Positions 1-7,097 of a DNA stretch of 64,000 bases are shown here, in pieces. Within the stretch, counting starts at the first letter, position 1. Each line of letters begins with the position of its first letter. Both the position numbers and the translations under genes were made by a program. Below the pieces are notes generated by a model, which was not told the origin of the DNA, did not search any database, and saw only the letters and a list, made by a program, of their open reading frames with translations. The DNA is from Streptomyces koelreuteriae. GTDB lineage: Bacteria > Actinomycetota > Actinomycetes > Streptomycetales > Streptomycetaceae. The stretch is from assembly GCF_018604545.1 (NCBI RefSeq), contig NZ_CP075896.1, positions 5,456,001-5,520,000 on the forward strand, written 5' to 3'.

Positions 1-1147
1 GCACCCGCGACGCACGCCGCGCGGCGGCGAACGCCGCGAGCTGCGCCACCACGGCGGCCAACCCGACCGTCGCCCAGGGCGCGACCGGCCCCACGGACAG
101 GGCGAACGACCCAGGCAGCACCTCCCCGTCCACCAGCACCCGATGCAGGAGCACGGCCACGCCGACCCCGCCCGGAACACCGAGGAGCGCGGCCGCCACC
201 GTCACCAGCAGGACCTCCACCGCGATCATCCGGCGGATCTGCCCCTTGGTGGCCGCGACGGCCCGCAGCAGGCCGATCTCGGTCAGCCGTCCGGCGACCG
301 CGAGCGTCAGCGTGCCGGAGACGACGAACCCCGCGACGAACAGCGACAGCACACCGAACGTCCCGACCAGCGAGGAGAGCACGGTCGCCGGCGACGGCAC
401 GTCCCAGAACTCCGCCTCGGCCCGCCCGCCACCGGAAGCGACCACGAGCCCTCCGGCGCTGTCCCCGTACAACGCCGCGACGGCCTTCTCCACCTCCCGC
501 CGAAGCGCCTCCGTGTCTGCGGCCTTCCTCCCCAGGACACCCACGGCCCGCACCGGCTGGTCCGAGTCCGCGAGCCGCTCCGCCTCGCGGGAGGTATGGA
601 ACACGGCGTACTGGCGTTCCAGTTGCCGGCGCGTATCGGCCACACCCGAAACCCGATACGGGCGCAGCCCGTCAAGGCCCGCTATCCGTACGGTGTCGCC
701 CACCCCGGCGCCGAGGCGCCCGGCCAGACTGCCGTCCAGCACGACCTCGGAGTCACCGTCAGGGGCGCGGCCCTGCCGCAGGGTGAAGGGACCGAGAACC
801 GCGCTCTCCCACGAATGCCCCAGGGACGGCCCGTCCCAGGGCGCCTCGACCAGCCTGCCCGAGCCGTCCACCGCAGTGCTGGGGAAGGACAGTTCGGACA
901 CGGCCCGCTCGACGGACGGCAACCTCTCCAGCGCCGCCCGCAGCTCCCCGGCCCGCGGCACGAACGGCTGCCCGGCGACGACCACGTCCGTCCCCGCATA
1001 ACGCTCGGCGGGCGCCCCGGCCCGGGCCCCCGACTCCAGCAGCACGGCACACGCCGTCGTCATGACCAGCGCCAGCACGAGAGCGACGAAACCGCCCGCC
1101 CAGCCGGCCCCGCGTCCCGAGAGAGTCCGCCACGCGATACGTAACAA
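1..1147 (-). CDS. ABC transporter permease, FtsX/MacB type (partial, C-terminus outside window)
   Basis: Translated on the minus strand, the frame starts with a TTG at 1145-1147 preceded by GAAAGG. It has an N-terminal membrane segment (VALVLALVMTTACAVLL), then a long soluble stretch, then hydrophobic helices near positions 100-370 (PATVLSSLVGTFGVLSLFVA). This is the layout of FtsX-like permeases: TM1, periplasmic loop, then the FtsX core. The family works with a LolD/MacB-type ATPase, but the partner and the C-terminal helices lie beyond position 1. A second FtsX-type system is found at 60.5-62.6 kb and is clearly a different paralogue. The start is uncertain; no ATG is available near the first helix. 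Confidence 0.8.
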   Translation of the reverse strand, partial: MLRIAWRTLSGRGAGWAGGFVALVLALVMTTACAVLLESGARAGAPAERYAGTDVVVAGQPFVPRAGELRAALERLPSVERAVSELSFPSTAVDGSGRLVEAPWDGPSLGHSWESAVLGPFTLRQGRAPDGDSEVVLDGSLAGRLGAGVGDTVRIAGLDGLRPYRVSGVADTRRQLERQYAVFHTSREAERLADSDQPVRAVGVLGRKAADTEALRREVEKAVAALYGDSAGGLVVASGGGRAEAEFWDVPSPATVLSSLVGTFGVLSLFVAGFVVSGTLTLAVAGRLTEIGLLRAVAATKGQIRRMIAVEVLLVTVAAALLGVPGGVGVAVLLHRVLVDGEVLPGSFALSVGPVAPWATVGLAAVVAQLAAFAAARRASRV

Positions 1148-1202
1148 GGGTGCCTTTCGCAGGGGGCGAGGCCTTCGCCCGAACCCGACCACCCACAAAA
1201 AA

Positions 1203-1222
1203 CGCCCTCCCGAAGGAGGGCG
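1203..1222 (-). terminator. Rho-independent terminator of the tRNA-Arg transcript (left, att-side copy)
   Basis: Read on the minus strand there is a perfect 8-bp stem (CGCCCTCC / GGAGGGCG) with a TTCG loop, followed by TTTTTT. It sits just past the truncated tRNA 3' end, so it is the original terminator of the host tRNA-Arg gene, separated from its promoter by the integrated element. Confidence 0.75.
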
Positions 1223-1278
1223 GAGACTTGCGCCCCCGGCAGGACTCGAACCTGCGGCCAAGCGCTTAGAAGGCGCCT
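1215..1278. repeat. Attachment site, left copy (att, 64-bp direct repeat)
   Basis: This 64-bp sequence is identical to 23162-23225. It covers the 3' part of tRNA-Arg from the anticodon arm to the 3' end plus part of the terminator stem. Beyond 1278 the sequence diverges from the tRNA 5' half, so this copy is the displaced 3' end of the gene. Together with an integrase gene next to the other copy it defines the ends of the AICE. Confidence 0.93.
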
Positions 1279-1386
1279 TGTGCGTCTCGTCTAACACCGC
1301 TGCTGACCTGCTTCTCTTCGGGCGTCGGGCGTCTCATCGATCGGCCTTCGACACGCATTCGACTTCGACAGGGGGCTGGGACAGGG

Positions 1387-2145
1387 TTAGTGACGGTTGA
1401 TCGGGATCTCGTAGACGATCTCGCAATGAGCGGCGGGCACCACGATGTCCGCCGTCTCCACGGGCCGTCCGTCGTCGCTGTAGTACGTCCGCCGGATGTG
1501 CGTCACGAGCGCGGCCTTCTGGATACCGAGAAGTGACGCCTCCTCGGCGGTCGCCTGCCTCGGCTCCGGCTGCTCCACGGCGTGGCTGACGGTGACACCG
1601 ATCGCGGCCATGCGGTTCACGACTCCCGCACCGGCGTGCGGTCCTCCCTCGGGGAGAAGGACGAGTGTGCCGGCGGTGAGGTCGTACGGCTCCCAACTCG
1701 TGGAGAGCTGCACCGGCTTGCCGTCTGCCAAGAACTCGTACGTCGTCCGGACGCACAGGTCGCCCTCGGCGATGCCGAGCCGCACCGCGATGTCCGCCGG
1801 AGCCGACACCTTGGCCTCGGTCCGACTTTCCCAGTCCCCTTGCCTGCCCACGGCCTTCATATCCGCGCGGAAGGGCGATCCGCTGGGCTGCTCCCGGGCT
1901 GACGACCGGACGACCCGCACCCGCTGCCGGGGCTCGGCGACGTACGTGCCCGAACCGGCGCGTCCCTCAAGCACACCCTGGGAAATCAGCAGCTCCTGAG
2001 CCCGGCGGACCACGTTCTCGCCCACCCCGCACTCCTGGCCGATCTGAGCACGGGACGGCAGGCGGTCACCGGGCTCCCACACGTGCTCCGAGATCCGCCG
2101 CCGGAGTTCGTCGGCGATGCGGAGATAGGGCGGCTGCTCAGGCAT
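1387..2145 (-). CDS. GntR-family regulator, HutC/UTRA type
   Basis: A 252-aa protein with an N-terminal winged helix (about residues 5-70, motif RIADELRRRI...PGDRLPSRAQIG) and a C-terminal UTRA ligand-binding domain (about 90-240, ending in IVVPAAHCEIVYEIPI). Such proteins are cytoplasmic repressors that release DNA on binding a small effector. It is divergent to a small gene at 2224. The space between them contains two CTAGT-centred palindromes, so it probably represses itself and the small-gene operon. It lies just inside the left att site and points outward. Confidence 0.9.
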   Translation of the reverse strand: MPEQPPYLRIADELRRRISEHVWEPGDRLPSRAQIGQECGVGENVVRRAQELLISQGVLEGRAGSGTYVAEPRQRVRVVRSSAREQPSGSPFRADMKAVGRQGDWESRTEAKVSAPADIAVRLGIAEGDLCVRTTYEFLADGKPVQLSTSWEPYDLTAGTLVLLPEGGPHAGAGVVNRMAAIGVTVSHAVEQPEPRQATAEEASLLGIQKAALVTHIRRTYYSDDGRPVETADIVVPAAHCEIVYEIPINRH

Positions 2146-2154
2146 ATGGAAAAT

Positions 2155-2185
2155 CTAGTCCACTAGCTCTAATCTAGTTAACTAG
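2155..2185. promoter_or_regulatory. Tandem GntR operator candidates
   Basis: CTAGTCCACTAG (2155-2166) and the perfect palindrome CTAGTTAACTAG (2174-2185) are spaced 19 bp apart, centre to centre. They lie between the start of the GntR gene at 2145 and the divergent small gene at 2224. Position and symmetry fit binding of GntR dimers; direct evidence is lacking. Confidence 0.65.
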
Positions 2186-2223
2186 CTTCACTGAAAGTGA
2201 TCGCCGGTGACGGAGGCTGCCCT

Positions 2224-2502
2224 GTGCCCGCTTCGGGAGTTAGCGCGGCGGCCCTCGCTGCCCGGCTGTCCGACCTCGGACTTCCCGCGCGCATGGAGGA
2301 GCACGACCGGTACGCGTCGGTCCAAGCGGAGGTGCCGGAATCGCTCTCCGCCGACTTATGGCGGGAGGTCCTGGAAGTGGTGGCGGAGGCCGATCGGTTC
2401 GGGCTCCTCGCCACGAGCCTGAACGACCGCACCCTCTGGGCGGTCGTAAACAAGGCGGTCCCCACGACGGGCGATGTCGGGGGACCGAGCTATCAGCGAT
2501 AG
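2224..2502 (+). CDS. Small hypothetical protein
   Basis: A protein of about 92 aa. The GTG at 2224 was chosen because GGAGG lies 7 bases upstream; an earlier in-frame GTG at 2197 has no such site. The protein is acidic and mostly helical (ARLSDLGLPARMEEHDRY, DLWREVLEVVAEADRF), without membrane segments or recognisable motifs. It is the first gene of a tight run of tiny genes (2224-4289) reading the same way, opposite the GntR repressor. Function unknown. Confidence 0.7.
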   Translation: MPASGVSAAALAARLSDLGLPARMEEHDRYASVQAEVPESLSADLWREVLEVVAEADRFGLLATSLNDRTLWAVVNKAVPTTGDVGGPSYQR

Positions 2503-2514
2503 GAGCTGACCAGC

Positions 2515-2826
2515 GTGCTCAACCGTATCCGCCGTGCCGCCTCGCTCACCAGAGCGCGGTACTTCCCCAAGGGCAGGCACCGCCGCCCCTTACGGTCGTC
2601 CAGGCCGCTGGCGGCCCCCGTTCTCCCTGCGTCCGCCGACGCGTCGACGGTCCTCCTGGGCTGCTCTCCCGACACCGCGCGCCACCGTCACCCGCTCACG
2701 GGGGAGGACAACGCGCTTGTCCGCCCGTACGTGCTGGCTTGGGAGGGGCGAGTAGGGCCGCGCGAGGTGGTAGTCGCTTCACACTTGCCCGCTGAAGCCT
2801 GGTCGTCCCTCGCGGGAGTCAACTGA
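2515..2826 (+). CDS. Small basic hypothetical protein
   Basis: A 103-aa protein with a GTG start preceded by AGGAGCTGACCAGC. The N-terminus is strongly basic (RIRRAASLTRARYFPKG, then RHRRPLR) and the C-terminal half is neutral. The stop TGA overlaps the next ATG (2826), so translation is coupled. No family is recognised. Similar short basic proteins are often seen in accessory operons of Streptomyces integrative elements. Confidence 0.65.
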   Translation: MLNRIRRAASLTRARYFPKGRHRRPLRSSRPLAAPVLPASADASTVLLGCSPDTARHRHPLTGEDNALVRPYVLAWEGRVGPREVVVASHLPAEAWSSLAGVN

Positions 2827-3029
2827 TGACTCCTCGCCGACAGCCCCGCATCACAACGACTCAGCCCGTTCCCTACCGGTCGACCGAGTGCCGTATCGGC
2901 ACGCACCGTGCTTGCGCGGAATCCTCCCCGGTCGCTGCACCAAGCGACCTGCCGGTTGTCGTCGAGACATGCGCCTGCCCGTGTCACTCGGCGTCCCACC
3001 ACGCCACACCCGCGGAGGTGGAGCGGTGA
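2826..3029 (+). CDS. Small cysteine-containing hypothetical protein
   Basis: A 67-aa protein overlapping the genes on both sides: ATG inside the preceding stop, and its own TGA shared with the GTG at 3026. Five cysteines are present, including the cluster C-A-C-P-C near residue 52 followed by His residues, so a metal site is possible. No family is recognised. Confidence 0.6.
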   Translation: MTPRRQPRITTTQPVPYRSTECRIGTHRACAESSPVAAPSDLPVVVETCACPCHSASHHATPAEVER

Positions 3030-3250
3030 GCGGCTGGGCACCCGGGGGCGCGCTGGCATCCAACGTCGAGGTCACCGCGGCCACCGTGCAGCGCGGTGAC
3101 ATCATCCAACTCGGCGGCACAGAATGCCGGGTGAGCGACCTCATCCAGCTACCCCAAGGCGGCAAGAAGCTCCTCTTCGAGTCCGGCGAGCTGCTGACCA
3201 TACACGCGCGAACCCGCCTCGCAGCCGTTCGTATGCAGAGAAGGCGGTGA
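3026..3250 (+). CDS. Small hypothetical protein, possible SH3-like/beta-barrel fold
   Basis: A 74-aa protein. The GTG at 3026 overlaps the preceding stop, and GGAGG lies upstream at 3014-3018. The sequence is beta-rich (VTAATVQRGDIIQLGGTECRV, KKLLFESGELLTIHART). Proteins of this pattern are common beside GntR genes in Streptomyces and are annotated only as hypothetical. Its stop overlaps the next gene's GTG. Confidence 0.65.
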   Translation: MSGWAPGGALASNVEVTAATVQRGDIIQLGGTECRVSDLIQLPQGGKKLLFESGELLTIHARTRLAAVRMQRRR

Positions 3251-3990
3251 TCGGGTCCGTGCCTTCACGCCATCAAGAAATCGCCGAAAATCTCCGGCAC
3301 CAAATCACGACCGGGCACATCAAGCCGGGCGAACGTCTTCCGTCAGAAGCCGGCCTGGCCGACCGGTACAAGGTCAGCACGGTGACACTGCGGAGAGCCC
3401 TCGCCGTGCTTCAGGGAGAAGGCCTCGTTGAGAAGATCCACGGCAGGGGGAACTTCGCTCGTCGTCCGCCCCGCAAGATCCTCTACGTCGGGGGATGGGG
3501 AACGCTGGACCCGTGGACCGCCGCTGAAACGGCCCTGCGCGTCAGCGTTCGCACCAACACGGTTCCAGCACAGGGGCACCTGACGACCTTGCTGTCAGTG
3601 CCGACGGGTAGCCCTCTCGCTGAGTTCCTTTGCACCAGTCACGAGGGAGAGTCACCGCACGGACTGGCCCGCATCTACATCCCGCGCGACCTGGCACCCG
3701 CCGGAGTGCTGGACGACGAATTCCCGTGGCGGGAGACGGCTACGCGCTTTGCCGTTCTGAGCTCGCCGCCGGCGCTTGTCCGCGAAAGGGTATCTGCCCG
3801 CCCACCGTCACCGGACGAAGCATCGGCCCTGCGGATCGGCTCCGCCGCGCCAGTCGTCGCCATCACACGCATCGCGACCGACACGACCGGGCGAGTCGTC
3901 GAGGCCGCGCTTCTGGTGTTCCCGGGGGACCGCGTCGACGCCGTCTTCACCACCCACTCCGTGACCGACGAGAGGCAGAAGCAAGGATGA
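3247..3990 (+). CDS. GntR-family regulator, UTRA type (second)
   Basis: A protein of about 247 aa with an N-terminal winged helix (PSRHQEIAENLRHQITTGHIKPGERLPSEAGLADRYKVS... type) and a C-terminal UTRA-like domain. The GTG at 3247 is chosen for its 4-bp overlap with the upstream gene; a GTG at 3259 is the alternative. Unlike the regulator at 1387 it is encoded inside the small-gene operon, so it may feed back on it or respond to a separate signal. No palindromic operator is seen directly upstream. Confidence 0.85.
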   Translation: MIGSVPSRHQEIAENLRHQITTGHIKPGERLPSEAGLADRYKVSTVTLRRALAVLQGEGLVEKIHGRGNFARRPPRKILYVGGWGTLDPWTAAETALRVSVRTNTVPAQGHLTTLLSVPTGSPLAEFLCTSHEGESPHGLARIYIPRDLAPAGVLDDEFPWRETATRFAVLSSPPALVRERVSARPPSPDEASALRIGSAAPVVAITRIATDTTGRVVEAALLVFPGDRVDAVFTTHSVTDERQKQG

Positions 3991-4289
3991 CGGCACCGAA
4001 CGAATTGCGACTCCTCCCGTGGTCGGGACCGGAGGGCAAGCCCTGCTACCTGAGCACCGACGGCAACGGCGGCTACATGTCCCGCCTGGCGGACAACATC
4101 GAAGCGGTGCAACTGGGAACGGCAGCCGAGCTGCTGGAAGAGGCCTCAGACACCCTCGTCGACCAGGAGGCGGGCCCGGAAGACCTGCGATGGTTGGCGA
4201 AGGAATTGACGGGGGCCTTGCGAGACGTGCTCCGCGTCGCGACCAGCCGCGGTCAACTCCTGGAGGTGAGCGAACCCCACCGCTCCTAG
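3987..4289 (+). CDS. Small hypothetical protein
   Basis: A 100-aa protein. The ATG at 3987 overlaps the GntR stop (ATGA) and AGCAAGG lies upstream. The N-terminus (LRLLPWSGPEGKPCYLSTD) resembles small proteins often found beside GntR genes in Streptomyces integrative elements; the rest is acidic and helical. It is the last gene of the operon, followed by a strong terminator. Function unknown. Confidence 0.7.
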   Translation: MTAPNELRLLPWSGPEGKPCYLSTDGNGGYMSRLADNIEAVQLGTAAELLEEASDTLVDQEAGPEDLRWLAKELTGALRDVLRVATSRGQLLEVSEPHRS

Positions 4290-4344
4290 GCACCAGCCGC
4301 AAACCGCACCTGCCGAGAACATCCTTCCGTACGCGTCAATGGCG

Positions 4345-4378
4345 GAGAGAAGTCCGGTCATCTATCCGGGCTTCTCTC
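4345..4378 (+). terminator. Terminator of the small-gene operon
   Basis: A 13-bp stem GAGAGAAGTCCGG / CCGGGCTTCTCTC with one wobble pair and an 8-base loop (TCATCTAT). It follows the last gene (stop at 4289) by 55 bases. There is no long T run. Confidence 0.65.
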
Positions 4379-4619
4379 ACCATTGCGTCGTCCGGGCCAG
4401 AATCGGCGACACACGGCTCCGGAGGCCGCTTGGGTCTCAGACAACGCAGCAGGTCACAGCCCTGCACGCGGCAGATCAGCCGAGGAGAGTCCGCAGATAG
4501 GCCACGGCTGGCTGAGCACCGCTTCATGAATGCGCGAGGCTAGAGAAGGCTCAAGAGCGTCGCTTGGCCGGCATTGAAGCCTTCATGCTGGCGACGAGTG
4601 CGTGGATGGACTGACTCAC
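4379..4619. other. Non-coding stretch between operon terminator and IS remnant
   Basis: No reading frame with convincing codon bias, ribosome binding site or protein similarity is visible on either strand. It may contain further decayed insertion-sequence DNA, but nothing can be assigned. Confidence 0.4.
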
Positions 4620-4904
4620 CTACATCCAGCAGAGGATGGTCATGCCCCTCTCCCAGCCGATCCGCTCGGCGATCACCGCAGCGGGCATGGTCGGAGTCTC
4701 CCGCAGCAGTTCCCGGATCTGCGTCTCGACCGCGTCGACGGCCGAACCCTTGGCCGGCCGCTGGTACTTGGGCGGCCGGTCGCTGGCCAGGGCACGCTTG
4801 AGGGCGTTCTTCGAGATGCCGAGATGCCGTGCGATCGACCTGATCGGCATCTGCTCGGTCCGGTGCAGCCGACGGATCTCTGCCCAGTCCTCCACGAGGG
4901 TCAC
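4620..4904 (-). pseudogene. istA: IS21-family transposase IstA, N-terminal remnant
   Basis: 94 codons match the start of IstA: EIRRLHRTEQMPIRSIARHLG, then SKNALKRAL, and PTMPAAVIAERIGWERGMTIL. The frame ends at a stop after about residue 93. Full IstA proteins run to about 400-500 residues and continue with the DDE catalytic core, which is absent, as is the IstB ATPase gene. The fragment is therefore a non-functional relic. GATCACCAAG is repeated upstream of it (4921-4930 and 4947-4956), probably from the original IS end. Confidence 0.8.
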
Positions 4905-4920
4905 CTTCCCTCCTGACCTT

Positions 4921-4956
4921 GATCACCAAGGCCTGAGTCAGACGAAGATCACCAAG
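4921..4956. repeat. Repeated GATCACCAAG motif, probable IS21 end remnant
   Basis: Two copies of GATCACCAAG (4921-4930, 4947-4956) lie immediately upstream of the istA fragment on its strand. Multiple short terminal repeats at each end are known for IS21-family elements. A matching opposite end was not found. Confidence 0.45.
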
Positions 4957-5280
4957 TAGGTCACTTTTGATCCGCCGTCAGATGGTCAGCGTTCGGCCGT
5001 CGTTGAGACCTTCGCGGAAGTCTGAGATTCACAGCCTTTGAACTACGGTGAAGCGCCTTCGCCGGGGTGAGCCCAAGCCACCGTCCACACCTCGTCCCGA
5101 TCGCGTCAACAGCGGACCGGGCGTCAGGCCGCTAGATCACCACCCAGCCCATCCTTCGATGCAGTGCTGGAGGCGACGAGAGCCGCTCCGCCCTGGGGAG
5201 CACGCGTGACAGACGATCAGTCCCATCAAACGGGGCGCGCCCCCGGTTCTTAACCCGGTTGAACGGGACGTAGGTTCGCC
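4957..5280. other. Intergenic region upstream of the three-gene conflict system
   Basis: No gene is visible. Just before the start at 5281 an imperfect inverted repeat (CCCGGTTC ... GAACGGG, about 5242-5271) could be a regulatory site. No clear -35/-10 pair can be assigned with confidence. Confidence 0.35.
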
Positions 5281-6576
5281 ATGCAGCAATCACGACTCTC
5301 CCCCTCTAGCTTCGCTGAACGTGATCGCGTAACTTCTGAAGGTCACGAGAGGTTTGGGGGAACAGGCTTGGACGTGCCATGGGAGCTCATGCATGAGCCC
5401 ATCGAGGACAGCGGCAGTGATACCGCAGATCGGTATCGATACCAATACCAAGTCATCGCGCGACACTGCTGCGAGTTTGACAATAGCGAGCTTCTTTGGG
5501 CTCTTTGCGAGTGGCACACCGACTACATACTCGCACTGTCGGGACACCGCTTCATCCTAGTGAGCGTCAAACATCGCGAAAGAAGTAAAGGGAACTGGAC
5601 TCTCACGAGTCTCTGCGACGACGGAGGGCTTAACACTCTCCGCGCCAGGTGGGAAGAGTGCAGAAAGCCAGATCAAGTTCGGCTGGCGACTAACGGTGCC
5701 CTGGACCGTAGAGCGAAGCAACTAGCCAAAGCTTGCGCTACGGGCGATGCTAAACTCCTCAAAGATTTTTCCGAGGAACTTCAGGTGAAGCTCGGATGCG
5801 CGACTCCGCACGACGCATTTGAATTCTTGATGCGTTTGAGGGTGGAAGCTGAACTCGCCCCACGGAAGCACATCAGGGCAATTAATATCGAGTCCCATGT
5901 TCGGCCCATGTTGAGGCGTCAAGGGAAACGAAACCTTGAGGCAGGGCGGGTTTACGACTCCATCGTACAAGTCGTTGAGGAAGCTTCTCGCTCTGTAGCA
6001 GATAACCGAGAAGATGTTACGTGGACTCTTTCGCGTTTCAACTCCCTGGACCACGACACTCTCAGAGAGGAAGACATCGCGCGGCGCCTCATCACTGCCG
6101 AACACGTAGCAAAGGCCGTCGATCGTGTGCCCAAGTTTGACAACCCTCTGCTACAGACTCACCTCACTCCTAACGGTCAAACAGAGACCCGACTAGCAAA
6201 GAAGCTGCGGCAAGGCGGAATCGGTGAGACGGGGATTCAATCGGCTCGCAGAACGAGACGCTCTTGGACGACTTTTGCCGCCCAGTACAGGTCCCCTTTG
6301 CCTCTTGAAGGCGACCTGGTAGACGATCTCACCACTCGCGTTCTTCACGAAGCCGCGATGGCTGAGGCGGAGAGTTTTAGCCCTAACGCGACATATGGTC
6401 GGGAGATGCTCAGGATACTGCACGACAGGCTCACTCCTAACAGCATCGGAGCGCCTTCCGAAATAGATCTGGATCGTCTTCACCTTCTCGGCCTTGCCTA
6501 CCAACTCACCGATGAGTGCAAGATCTGGTGGTCACCAGAGTTCGATCTCTCTGATGACGAAGAGGAGGTTGCCTGA
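5281..6576 (+). CDS. DUF4297 / Cap4-type dsDNA nuclease, effector of an ABC three-component system
   Basis: A 431-aa protein. The N-terminal third carries the DUF4297 signature: RYRYQYQ (51-57), then EWHTDYILAL (77-86) and LVSVKHRE (93-100). This fits a PD-(D/E)XK nuclease site with D81 and K97. Family members of the Cap4 type degrade double-stranded DNA when activated. The remaining 300 residues are helical and presumably connect to the partner proteins. The stop overlaps the next ATG (TGATG). Alternative starts are TTG 5368, preceded by GGGGGAA, or GTG 5374. GC is visibly lower than in neighbouring genes, indicating separate ancestry. Confidence 0.85.
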   Translation: MQQSRLSPSSFAERDRVTSEGHERFGGTGLDVPWELMHEPIEDSGSDTADRYRYQYQVIARHCCEFDNSELLWALCEWHTDYILALSGHRFILVSVKHRERSKGNWTLTSLCDDGGLNTLRARWEECRKPDQVRLATNGALDRRAKQLAKACATGDAKLLKDFSEELQVKLGCATPHDAFEFLMRLRVEAELAPRKHIRAINIESHVRPMLRRQGKRNLEAGRVYDSIVQVVEEASRSVADNREDVTWTLSRFNSLDHDTLREEDIARRLITAEHVAKAVDRVPKFDNPLLQTHLTPNGQTETRLAKKLRQGGIGETGIQSARRTRRSWTTFAAQYRSPLPLEGDLVDDLTTRVLHEAAMAEAESFSPNATYGREMLRILHDRLTPNSIGAPSEIDLDRLHLLGLAYQLTDECKIWWSPEFDLSDDEEEVA

Positions 6577-7097
6577 TGCGTGCCGATGAGAATCTCGAAT
6601 ATCACTTGGCGCGTCTCCTCATCCTTCTTCATCATTTTGGAAAACCGAAATCTAAAGGGCTCGATGGACTAACCAAGCTTGCAAAGCTGGATTTCCTACT
6701 CAGGTATCCATCGTTCACGGATCACCTGCTTTCCTCCCGAGGAGCCAGTTGGCCGCTTGGCTGCGAACCGAACGCCGACGAACTCAATGCAGTGGAAAGT
6801 AGAATGATCCGCTACAAGTACGGACCATGGGACCATCGCTATTTTTCATTGCTAGGCAGACTTGTCGGATACGAGCTAGCCGAAACCGTAAACGGGAAGG
6901 GGCGCATTTCCATTCGCCTTACCGAAAAGGGTGACGCCCTGGCCACTCAGTTAGCTGCGACTTCAGATTGGCGTATCACATACGAGAGATCAGAAATGTT
7001 GCGACGCAATTTCAACCTGTCGGGAAACAAGCTGAAGCAGATGATCTATGAATCACTTCCCGACGCAGTAGACCGCCCACATTGGGAGGCGATCTAA
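6576..7097 (+). CDS. ABC three-component system middle component (winged-helix protein)
   Basis: A 173-aa protein between nuclease and ATPase genes, overlapping the first by one base and abutting the second. It has a helical N-terminus (HLARLLILLHHFGKPKSKGL, DGLTKLAKLDFLLRYP), then a central RMIRYKYGPWDHRYFSLLGRL and a winged-helix-like end (ISIRLTEKGDALATQLA). Size, position and sequence fit the middle components (MC) described in comparative genomics of ABC-3C conflict systems, thought to bridge ATPase and effector. Partner binding is inferred. Confidence 0.8.
   Translation: MRADENLEYHLARLLILLHHFGKPKSKGLDGLTKLAKLDFLLRYPSFTDHLLSSRGASWPLGCEPNADELNAVESRMIRYKYGPWDHRYFSLLGRLVGYELAETVNGKGRISIRLTEKGDALATQLAATSDWRITYERSEMLRRNFNLSGNKLKQMIYESLPDAVDRPHWEAI

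Noticed and set aside
143..1144. Long plus-strand frame over the first kilobase
   Set aside because: It is the shadow of the minus-strand FtsX permease; no ribosome binding site and an Arg/Pro/His-biased composition.
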